Below are positions 8,156 to 15,321 of a stretch of DNA of 64,000 nt, one piece after another; the first letter of the stretch is position 1; each line of letters starts with the position of its first letter. The translations under genes were made by a program, and so were the position numbers. Origin of the DNA: Hohaiivirga sp031546825 (GTDB lineage: Bacteria > Pseudomonadota > Alphaproteobacteria > Rhizobiales > Beijerinckiaceae). Location: the NCBI GenBank assembly GCA_031546825.1, contig JAVBJU010000005.1, positions 92,658-156,657 of the forward strand, in the 5' to 3' direction. The notes below the pieces were generated by a model, which saw only the letters and a list, made by a program, of their open reading frames with translations, had not been told where the DNA came from and made no database searches.

Positions 8156-9352
8156 TCACATCACGCCATCGGTGGCGAGCTTAACGAGATCGTCTGCGGT
8201 TAAACCAAGCAGTTCGCCGAAAACTTCCGCGTTGTGCTGCCCGAGCATCGGCGAAGGCGTGCGAATGCCGGTCGGCGTTTCGGTCAGTTTGATATGCGCG
8301 CCAGTGAGCTTGAGGCTGCCTGCGCTGGGGTGCTCAACATCGACGAACATCTCGCGCGCACCTGCGATGTGCGGATCAGCGACGATATCGGGAATGGTGT
8401 TGATCGGTGCTGCGGGCACACCTGCCGCCAGCATCCGGTCAACAATCTCGGTGGCGGCATGTTGGGATGTCCAGGCTTCCACAATCGGCTTGATTTCGGC
8501 GTGGCGCTGGACGCGCTTCGGATTTTTATCGAAGCGCTCGTCATCGGCCAATTCCGGCTGGCCAATCACATCGCATACCAGCCGCCACAGCTTGTCGTTG
8601 GCAGCACCGATGACGATATCGCCATCCTTCGCTTTAAAAGAATCATACGGATAGCAGGATTCATAACGGTTACCGATGCGCTCGGGAACGCGCCCGGCGG
8701 TCAGGTAGATCTGGGTGATGATTTCAAGGCTGGCGACAACTGAATCGACCAGCGCGACATCCACCTTCTGCCCTTCACCGGTGGCATCGCGGTGGCGCAA
8801 TGCGGCGAGGATGCCGATGGCGGCGGAAAGGCCCGCCAGAACGTCGCCCATTGCCGTGCCTGAACGCGTAGGCTCACCGCCTGGCCAACCGGTAGTGCTC
8901 ATCAGCCCGCCCATCGCCTGAGCAATAATGTCGTAGCCGGGGCGCAGCCGATAGGGGCCGGTGTGGCCGAAACCGGAAATGGCGCCATAGACCAGGCGCG
9001 GGTTGACCTTGCGCAGGTCTTCCCAGCCCAGACCGAGCTTTTCCATGGTGCCTGGGCGATAGTTCTCAATAACCACATCCGCCTTGCGAACAAGATCCAG
9101 AAAAATCTCGCGGCCCTTGCCCTTGAGATTGAGGGTGACGCCCTTCTTGTTGCGGTTGAGGTTCATGTAATAGGCGCTCTCGCCGTTCTGGAACGGCGCA
9201 AACTGGCGCGAATCGTCACCGATTCCGGGCTGTTCGATCTTGATGATCTCCGCCCCCATATCAGCCAGCATCATCGTGCAGAACGGCCCGGCGAGAACAC
9301 GCGTGAGGTCGAGAATGCGCAGCCCGGCCAGGGCACCTTGAGTCTTTTGCAT
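8156..9352 (-). CDS. Family III CoA-transferase (CaiB/BaiF type)
   Basis: 398-residue class III CoA-transferase. The N-terminal LDLTRVLAGPFCTMMLADMGAE block, NLNRNKKG and the catalytic aspartate in GTAMGDVLAG (Asp170) are all present; length is standard. The family moves CoA from a donor such as succinyl-CoA to a carboxylic acid. As first gene behind the sigma-54 promoter and directly before an HMG-CoA-lyase-like gene, it probably activates the substrate as its CoA thioester. The mammalian relative SUGCT accepts glutarate and 3-hydroxy-3-methylglutarate, which fits, but the acceptor here is inferred. Start is ATG 9352. Confidence 0.92.
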   Translation of the reverse strand: MQKTQGALAGLRILDLTRVLAGPFCTMMLADMGAEIIKIEQPGIGDDSRQFAPFQNGESAYYMNLNRNKKGVTLNLKGKGREIFLDLVRKADVVIENYRPGTMEKLGLGWEDLRKVNPRLVYGAISGFGHTGPYRLRPGYDIIAQAMGGLMSTTGWPGGEPTRSGTAMGDVLAGLSAAIGILAALRHRDATGEGQKVDVALVDSVVASLEIITQIYLTAGRVPERIGNRYESCYPYDSFKAKDGDIVIGAANDKLWRLVCDVIGQPELADDERFDKNPKRVQRHAEIKPIVEAWTSQHAATEIVDRMLAAGVPAAPINTIPDIVADPHIAGAREMFVDVEHPSAGSLKLTGAHIKLTETPTGIRTPSPMLGQHNAEVFGELLGLTADDLVKLATDGVM

Positions 9353-9392
9353 GGGTCTTGTCCTTAGTTTTCAAAACTGTCGAACAAGGATT

Positions 9393-9409
9393 AGCAAGGA
9401 CCGTGCCAA
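9393..9409 (-). promoter_or_regulatory. Sigma-54 (-24/-12) promoter of the catabolic operon
   Basis: The minus strand reads TTGGCACGGTCCTTGCT, which matches the sigma-54 consensus YTGGCACG-N4-TTGCW at every defined position. It lies about 40 bases before the CoA-transferase ATG, and the gene on its other side encodes a sigma-54-dependent activator. Confidence 0.9.
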
Positions 9410-9528
9410 AGCCGGTCATCGGACCCAAAAAACTGAAAAAATTAATTAAGCTATTGAAACATAAAGATTTAAAAAGCACCGCGCTAAGCTCTGCCGCATG
9501 GCGCTCGAAAGGCCAAGGCTCATAACTG

Positions 9529-9542
9529 TACCAAATTTGGTA
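9529..9542. promoter_or_regulatory. Palindrome, candidate activator binding site 1
   Basis: Perfect 14-bp palindrome TACCAAATTTGGTA, about 120 bp upstream of the sigma-54 promoter, the distance range used by enhancer-bound activators. Binding by the PrpR-type regulator is inferred. Confidence 0.5.
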
Positions 9543-9548
9543 TAATCA

Positions 9549-9562
9549 TATCATTAATGATA
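9549..9562. promoter_or_regulatory. Palindrome, candidate activator binding site 2
   Basis: Perfect 14-bp palindrome TATCATTAATGATA, centre 20 bp from the first palindrome (about two helix turns), overlapping the last codons of the activator gene. Sequence differs from site 1, so only one may be the true operator. Confidence 0.35.
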
Positions 9563-11494
9563 CGAACTCCCATTGAGCCGCCGCCACAGACTCATCCGGC
9601 TGATGCCCAGCGCCTCCGCCGTCCGGCCCTGATCATTGTGATGTTCCGCCAAATAGTGCCGCACGATTTGCTCTTCCACGCTGCGCACCATGTCTTTCAG
9701 GCCGCCTTCCGGCGCAACCCGCAAAGCCATTTCGCCGGTTGACGCCACCTCTGCTCCGGTCACTTCGGGACGCCATATCTGCCCGACCAGGCGCTGCCAG
9801 CTCCAATCTGGACAAAGGTTGGCAACCAGCGCCAGCCGCTCCATCATGTTCTGCAATTCCCTGAAATTTCCAGGCCAGGAATAGCTGGTTGCGAGTGGCA
9901 GCAATATTGCTTCCAACACGGCGTCATAGGGCTTTTCTTTGAGCATATCGGTCAGCAGGCGCTTGCAGATATAGGGAACGTCCAACACTCTGCTACGCAA
10001 CGGCGGCACGTTGATGGTGAGCACATTAAGACGGTAGAACAGGTCTCCACGAAACCGGCCTTCGCGGACATATTGCCCAAGGTCCCTGTTGGTTGCACAG
10101 ATGACGCGTGTATCGACGGGGATCATCTGATTTCCGCCAATACGCATGATCTGCCGCTCCTGCAACACACGCAACAGGCGCACTTGCAAGGCCGGGGTAA
10201 CCTCCCCGATTTCATCGAGAAAAATGGTGCCCTTATGCGCCATCTCAAACAGACCCGCTTTGCCTTGACGTCGGGCACCGGTGAATGCGCCCTCGTCATA
10301 TCCGAACAATTCGCTTTCCAGCAGCGTTTCGGGAATGGCTGCGCAGTTGATGGCAACGAATGGCCCTGCCGCATAGGAGCTGGCGCGGTGAATGGCCTGG
10401 GCGAAAAGTTCCTTGCCGGTGCCAGTTTCGCCGGTCACAAGAATCGTCGCATCCCCTCTGGCATAGATTGCCGCGATATCCTTGGCGGCCTGCATGGTCT
10501 CACTGACGGTCAGAATATCGTCGAAGCCGTGGCGTGCGACAAAGCCCTTCTGTTGCAACTGGCCGCGCAGACGCTGCTCTGCACGCTGAATGCGGCTTCC
10601 TTCCGCGAAGGTACAGACAACGCCAACCACCGCATCGCCCGATGCAATCGGAACCCGGCTTGCAACCAACATCTTGCCCGACACGTTCAGCAACTCGCCA
10701 AACTCGGCCTGTTGTGACCGGCGCACCGCCGGAGCACGGGAATTGGGAATGATCTCTCCGATGGGTCGGCCAATCGCCTTGTCGGCGGCAACCCCGAGCA
10801 ACCGTTCCGCAGTCGGATTAGTGACTACGATATGGTCGTGCTCGTCGGTCACAATCACGCCTTCGGCGATATTGCTGAGAATGGTGTTGAGCCAGGCGTT
10901 GCGCCGATTGAGGCGGCGATGCATTTCCGCAATGTCGCGGGCTTCGCGCAGCGCCTCGCGCACCGAATGTTCTCCAGCCTCAAGCAGCACACAAGGCAGA
11001 TCATTTTTCCGGGCCTCGCTCACCACCAACTGTCCGCCGATGACCAGATCCGCTTTTTTCAGCCTTGCCAACAACACTTGCCCGGCCAGTTCCTCCCTTG
11101 AGTGGTAGACGGTTTCCTCAATCTCAATATCGAGAACACGCGCAATTTCACGTACGCCGCTGAGCTTCTGGCCATAATTCGGGAAAACGACGTGGCGGAC
11201 TTCGGCAGCGAAGGGTTGCAACTCCGCCAGCAGGTCGAGCGCCGAAGTGTTAATTGATAGCACCGGAATATCCTGAATCGCTTCACGCAGATGCGATGCG
11301 GTACCGCCCCTGCTCAGCAACACATCGGGCCGTGCAGCCATTTCACCCACCGACAGGTTTCGTGCTTCATCGAGCACGGCTTCGATGGTGGTGACTTCGC
11401 AATTGTATTCCGGTGCCAAGCGATTGGTCAGTTCCGTCAGGGTCGGATAGGGCGAAACCAAGGTCAGCTTAAAGGAAGCGTCTGCCATCATCAT
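9554..11494 (-). CDS. Sigma-54-dependent regulator with PrpR-type sensory domain
   Basis: 646-residue enhancer-binding protein. N-terminal PrpR_N-like domain (about 5-190; contains LLSRGGTASHLRE and LVIGG), then a PAS domain (about 205-310), a sigma-54 AAA+ domain with Walker A GETGTGKE, the sigma-contact loop GAFTGA and Walker B TIFLDEIGE, and a C-terminal Fis-type helix-turn-helix (GRTAEALGISRMSLWRRL). PrpR-type domains sense organic acids such as 2-methylcitrate and release the ATPase. It is encoded just upstream of, and in the same direction as, the operon with the matching sigma-54 promoter, so it is almost certainly its activator. Three ATG codons overlap at the start; 11494 is taken as first. 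Confidence 0.93.
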   Translation of the reverse strand: MMMADASFKLTLVSPYPTLTELTNRLAPEYNCEVTTIEAVLDEARNLSVGEMAARPDVLLSRGGTASHLREAIQDIPVLSINTSALDLLAELQPFAAEVRHVVFPNYGQKLSGVREIARVLDIEIEETVYHSREELAGQVLLARLKKADLVIGGQLVVSEARKNDLPCVLLEAGEHSVREALREARDIAEMHRRLNRRNAWLNTILSNIAEGVIVTDEHDHIVVTNPTAERLLGVAADKAIGRPIGEIIPNSRAPAVRRSQQAEFGELLNVSGKMLVASRVPIASGDAVVGVVCTFAEGSRIQRAEQRLRGQLQQKGFVARHGFDDILTVSETMQAAKDIAAIYARGDATILVTGETGTGKELFAQAIHRASSYAAGPFVAINCAAIPETLLESELFGYDEGAFTGARRQGKAGLFEMAHKGTIFLDEIGEVTPALQVRLLRVLQERQIMRIGGNQMIPVDTRVICATNRDLGQYVREGRFRGDLFYRLNVLTINVPPLRSRVLDVPYICKRLLTDMLKEKPYDAVLEAILLPLATSYSWPGNFRELQNMMERLALVANLCPDWSWQRLVGQIWRPEVTGAEVASTGEMALRVAPEGGLKDMVRSVEEQIVRHYLAEHHNDQGRTAEALGISRMSLWRRLNGSSYH

Positions 11495-11635
11495 TAATCC
11501 CGCGCTCGGTAGAGGCTAATAAACGCCCCATTTCACTCTTCTCGTCAACGAGACATAAACGATTGTCGCTATATCACCAATGCCATCAATGCCGTGGCAG
11601 CCCCCCTTGAGGGCTTGACCGCTATCGAGGTTTCC

Positions 11636-12541
11636 ATGCCCGCTCTCGGATTCGCTTCCCGCCCCACCCTCGTCCGCCATACCGTGGAGCAGGACCCCGT
11701 CGCACTTGATCGCGCGTTGGCGGATGTGCGGCATCTGTCGATTTTGTTTGCGGGAGATAAAGCAGTTCTGCGCTCTGGTCCGCCCATGACGGCGCTCTTT
11801 CAGTGTTCCGAATTCACCATGCCAAAGAACCACCGCGAGCAGATATTGCTCGGTGACTATGTGGGCGTTCCGGTTATCGCCACCCTACTGCCGCCGGAAG
11901 AAGCCGCTGCTTTTGAAGCGAATACAGCCTTCCATGTCGACGATCTGCGCGCCATCGCCACCGATATGCGGGTGCCGGAAAGCGAAATCGGCCTCATGGC
12001 GACCGCGAAGTCTTTGCTGTTGTGGCATGATCGGCATCGCTTCTGTGCCAATTGCGGCCAGCCGACGACCTTTGCCGCTGCGGGCTTCCGCCGTGATTGC
12101 GCGGGATGTAATGCCCAGCACTTTCCGCGCACTGATCCGGTGGCCATCATGTTGATCACGCGTGGCGACAAGTGCCTTCTCGGCCGCTCCGCCCATTTTG
12201 CGCCGGGACGCTTTTCATGCCTCGCCGGGTTCATTGAGCCCGGTGAAACCGTGGAAGCGGCGGTGCGGCGTGAGACTTTTGAGGAAACCGGTATCAAGGT
12301 GGGCGCGGTCAGCTATCTGAGTTCGCAACCGTGGCCGTTCCCATCAAACCTGATGATCGGGATGCACGGCATCGCAGAAAGCGAAGAGATCACCATCGAC
12401 CCTGTCGAGCTTGAAGCCGCACGCTGGTTCACCCGCGGAGAAATTCGCCAGTTGCTCGATAACACCCACCCCGAAGGCTTTTCCGCCCCGCCACCAGTGG
12501 CGATTGCGCATCACTTGATGCGGGCATTTTTGAAAGACTGA
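11636..12541 (+). CDS. nudC: NAD(+) diphosphatase (NADH pyrophosphatase), Nudix family
   Basis: About 301-residue NudC: hydrolyses NAD(H) to NMN(H) and AMP and can remove NAD caps from RNA. The order is NudC-specific N-terminal domain, zinc ribbon FCANCGQPT with second pair CAGC, Nudix box GFIEPGETVEAAVRRETFEE, and the family tag SQPWPFPSNLM after it. ATG 11636 has GAGG 5 bases upstream and is preferred over the in-frame GTG at 11594, which lacks a ribosome site. It is transcribed away from the PrpR-like regulator. Its 3' end overlaps the convergent DUF1493-like gene by 31 bases. Confidence 0.94.
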   Translation: MPALGFASRPTLVRHTVEQDPVALDRALADVRHLSILFAGDKAVLRSGPPMTALFQCSEFTMPKNHREQILLGDYVGVPVIATLLPPEEAAAFEANTAFHVDDLRAIATDMRVPESEIGLMATAKSLLLWHDRHRFCANCGQPTTFAAAGFRRDCAGCNAQHFPRTDPVAIMLITRGDKCLLGRSAHFAPGRFSCLAGFIEPGETVEAAVRRETFEETGIKVGAVSYLSSQPWPFPSNLMIGMHGIAESEEITIDPVELEAARWFTRGEIRQLLDNTHPEGFSAPPPVAIAHHLMRAFLKD

Positions 12542-12843
12542 AGGGGCGCATTGTTTAATACGCAAAAAACAACATCCCCAAGCGTGAGCGGCAACAAATC
12601 TGGCTTTCGGTTGAGAATCAAACGCTTGAAACGTGGCCATATTCCGCAGGAATATTCATCCTGAAAGAAATCATATAGATTTTCTCGCCAAGCCGAATAG
12701 CCGAACTCCGCTTCTAAATGCTCGAAGAACTCCTCAGCGTCATCACCATCGACAAGCAGAGCGCCACGAAGCTGCGTCTCAGGCTCAAGGCACTTCAGTC
12801 GCCAATAGAGATAGTGTTCTAGTCGTCTCTCTCGCTCGTCCAC
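12511..12843 (-). CDS. Small acidic protein, DUF1493 (acyl-carrier-like) family candidate
   Basis: 110 residues, acidic and without signal peptide. The segment GDDAEEFFEHLEAEFG and the C-terminal LPLTLGDVV resemble DUF1493 proteins, a family related to acyl carrier proteins but generally lacking the Ser that carries phosphopantetheine; here the equivalent place is GDDAEE, with no Ser. It overlaps the end of nudC tail to tail and ends in a region AT-richer than its neighbours. Coding potential is supported by its sensible composition and family resemblance. Function unknown; family call is from memory of motifs, so moderate. Confidence 0.6.
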   Translation of the reverse strand: MDERERRLEHYLYWRLKCLEPETQLRGALLVDGDDAEEFFEHLEAEFGYSAWRENLYDFFQDEYSCGIWPRFKRLILNRKPDLLPLTLGDVVFCVLNNAPLQSFKNARIK

Positions 12844-12879
12844 GATTGCCCCGCCCTAAACACGCCTCTAACGCCTGCG

Positions 12880-13740
12880 CTACTCCCCCGGCCCCGTATC
12901 AAATCGTTCGCGGAACGGATGCGCCGGGTAGACACCCAGCACGCGCAGTTCCTTCGAGAAATAATTCAGCTCTTCCAGAGCGCGCTTGAGGTGCGGCTCG
13001 TCAGGGTGCCCATCGACCTCAACGTAGAACTGCGTTGCGGTGAACTGGCCGTCAACCATGTAGCTTTCCAGCTTGGTCATGTTGACGCCATTGGTGGCGA
13101 AGCCGCCGAGCGCCTTGTAAAGGGCGGCGGGGATATTACGGACGCGGAAGACGAAACTGGTGATTGTCGGGCCGTTATTTGCAGGCGACCATTGTGGCTG
13201 CTTGGCGAGAACGACGAAGCGGGTTGCGTTGTGCGCCTCGTCCTCAACATTTTCCGCCAGAATTTTGAGCCCATAAAGGCGGGCTGCGAGCTTCGGCGAA
13301 AGTGAGGCGCGCGTCACATCGCCCGCATCCCGCACCTCGCGTGCCGCGCCCGCAGTATCACCGGCGATGACGGCCTTGAAGCCGAGCTTACGGATGATTT
13401 TGCGGCACTGGCCGAGCGCATGGATGTGGCTGTGCACCGTCTTGATGGTGGAAAGGTCGGCGTTGGGCAGCACCATCAGGTGGAAGTGGATCGGCAGAAA
13501 GTGCTCGCCGATGATATGGAAACCGGAGGTCGGCAACAGATTATGGATATCGGCCACACGCCCAGCGATGGAATTTTCGATGGGGATCATCGCGAGTTCG
13601 ACATCATCCTCGGCCAATGCGGCAAACGCATCCTCAAAGGTCGGGCACGGCACGGCTTCCCAATCGGGATATGCCTCTGAACAGGCCGCATGGGAGTTAG
13701 CACCGGGTTCGCCCTGAAACGAAATGCGCTTTTTTGTCAT
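12880..13740 (-). CDS. pheA: Prephenate dehydratase
   Basis: 286-residue monofunctional enzyme that converts prephenate to phenylpyruvate in phenylalanine synthesis. N-terminal catalytic domain (about 1-185) has FQGEPGANSHAA, PIENSIAGRV and the Thr-Arg-Phe signature in NATRFVVL; the C-terminal ACT domain (about 200-275) contains the phenylalanine-binding ESYMVDG-type region (KLESYMVDGQF). The frame is open upstream to 13884 but that part is antisense-like kdsB sequence; ATG 13740, just after the kdsB stop (13742-13744), is taken as start. It is co-transcribed with kdsB. Confidence 0.96.
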   Translation of the reverse strand: MTKKRISFQGEPGANSHAACSEAYPDWEAVPCPTFEDAFAALAEDDVELAMIPIENSIAGRVADIHNLLPTSGFHIIGEHFLPIHFHLMVLPNADLSTIKTVHSHIHALGQCRKIIRKLGFKAVIAGDTAGAAREVRDAGDVTRASLSPKLAARLYGLKILAENVEDEAHNATRFVVLAKQPQWSPANNGPTITSFVFRVRNIPAALYKALGGFATNGVNMTKLESYMVDGQFTATQFYVEVDGHPDEPHLKRALEELNYFSKELRVLGVYPAHPFRERFDTGPGE

Positions 13741-13741
13741 A

Positions 13742-14497
13742 TCAGCCGACCTTCGCCTGCGAGCGTGCACCCAAAATCTGTCTGGCCTTTTCGAGATCTT
13801 CCGGCGTGTCGACCCCAAGCGGCACATCATTGACCACCACGGCATCAATGCGCATTCCCGCCTCGATGGCGCGCAATTGCTCAAGTTTCTCGCGCTGTTC
13901 GAGCGGCGACGGCTTCATGGTGACGAAGCGTTCCAATTCCGAACGGCGATATGCATAAAGGCCGATGTGATGATAAAGCGGGCCGTCGCCGTAAGGGGCG
14001 GTGGCGCGGGTGAAATAAAGCGCACGATAGCGCCCCGCGGTGAACAGCTTGGAGCCGATCATCTTCACCACATTGGGGTTAGTGCGCTCTTCCGCGACCT
14101 TGATCTCGGCCACAAGGGTCGCAATGGCGACATCCTCATCGGCAAGCGGCCCAACCGAACAGGCGATGGCTTTCGGGTCAATGGTCGGCAGGTCGCCCTG
14201 AACATTGACCACGACATTGTAATTGCGTTCCGGGTCAAGCGTTTGCAGCGCTTCGCAAATGCGGTCTGACCCGGTGGTGTGGTCTGAGCGCGTTTTTACC
14301 GCAAGGCCGCCTACCTTTTCGATCACGGCTGCAATTTCATCGGAATCGGTTGCCACCGCCACAGGGCCAATGCCCGCTTCGGTCGCCCGCCGCCACACAT
14401 GCACAATCATCGGCTCTCCGCAGATATCGGCAAGCGGCTTGTTGGGAAGTCGGGTCGCCCCGAGACGCGACGGAATGAGAACGATGGGCTTCAACAT
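13742..14497 (-). CDS. kdsB: 3-deoxy-manno-octulosonate cytidylyltransferase
   Basis: 251-residue CMP-Kdo synthetase, which activates Kdo with CTP for lipopolysaccharide core assembly. Seen: the nucleotide-binding start VLIPSRLGATRLPNKPL, AVATDSDEI, SDHTTGSDRICEA and VVNVQGDLPTI. The family normally starts a few residues before VLIP, so ATG 14497 (MLKPIV) is chosen although the frame is open to 14668. It leads a two-gene unit with pheA; the divergent cytochrome c gene starts 265 bases away, leaving room for back-to-back promoters. Confidence 0.96.
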   Translation of the reverse strand: MLKPIVLIPSRLGATRLPNKPLADICGEPMIVHVWRRATEAGIGPVAVATDSDEIAAVIEKVGGLAVKTRSDHTTGSDRICEALQTLDPERNYNVVVNVQGDLPTIDPKAIACSVGPLADEDVAIATLVAEIKVAEERTNPNVVKMIGSKLFTAGRYRALYFTRATAPYGDGPLYHHIGLYAYRRSELERFVTMKPSPLEQREKLEQLRAIEAGMRIDAVVVNDVPLGVDTPEDLEKARQILGARSQAKVG

Positions 14498-14762
14498 ATC
14501 GCGGCAATCTCCGGCAGCGCAGAATGGAGGCCGCTCAATATCAAGAAAGGATGCGCTTGTCATGGGTGCATTTGAGCGGATTGCCCGAGGCTCGACCCAA
14601 TTCGGCAAAAAGGACAGTGGCTGTGATCTCGCCGAATTGACTAAGGCAGACACGGCAAAATGTCGCATTAGCCATTGTCAATTTCGCCCGAAACAGCTAA
14701 GCAACGCTCGCTTGCCGCGTCTCACGGCCCATGCCGAGACCGCTATGGGGAGAGCCCGTTCG

Positions 14763-15299
14763 ATGGTTAGGGAAATCAATAAATTTTTGGGCGCTTTGTT
14801 TGCCTGCTTGCTGATGGTGGTCGTGTTTCATCTGGTGAGCGGCTACATTTTCACCACGCCAACGCCGGTCATGGCCGGATATGTACTTCCCGCCGACGGT
14901 GCGGCTCCAGTTGCTGCGGCCAAGGCCGAGCCGGAAGTCCCGCTCTCGCAACTTCTCGCCAGCGCAAGCGCTGACAAAGGCAAGTCCATCGCCAAACAAT
15001 GTGCGTCATGTCACACCTTTGATAAGGGCGGCAAAAACGGGGTCGGCCCCAACTTGTGGGGCATCATCGGCCGCAAAGCCGCTTCCCACGAAGGTTTTGC
15101 TTATTCCGACGCCGTCAAGAGCAAGAGCGACAACTGGACCTATGACGACGTCGCGCACATGATGGAAGCCCCGGCCAAATACATGAAGGGCACCAAAATG
15201 ACCTTCGCAGGCCTGAAAAGCGCCAAGGACCGTGCCGACGTGCTTGCCTACTTGCGCACGCTGTCGGATAATCCGGCCCCGCTCCCGGCCGCCAAGTGA
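14763..15299 (+). CDS. Membrane-anchored c-type cytochrome (CycM-like)
   Basis: 178 residues: an uncleaved N-terminal membrane anchor (about 10-30, LGALFACLLMVVVFHLV), an Ala/Pro-rich linker, and one class I cytochrome c domain with the haem site CASCH and axial Met in GTKMTFAGLK. Anchored cytochromes of this type carry electrons from the bc1 complex to terminal oxidases on the periplasmic side. The long open frame back to 14223 is antisense to kdsB and discarded; ATG 14763 with GGGGAGAG upstream is preferred to ATG 14745. Only 22 bases separate it from yejA, so some read-through is possible. Confidence 0.9.
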   Translation: MVREINKFLGALFACLLMVVVFHLVSGYIFTTPTPVMAGYVLPADGAAPVAAAKAEPEVPLSQLLASASADKGKSIAKQCASCHTFDKGGKNGVGPNLWGIIGRKAASHEGFAYSDAVKSKSDNWTYDDVAHMMEAPAKYMKGTKMTFAGLKSAKDRADVLAYLRTLSDNPAPLPAAK

Positions 15300-15321
15300 G
15301 GCCATGACATTCGGCTGAACA

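Noticed and set aside
14223..14762. Long N-terminal extension of the cytochrome c frame
   Set aside because: It is antisense to kdsB, lacks similarity, and the membrane anchor starts at 14763.
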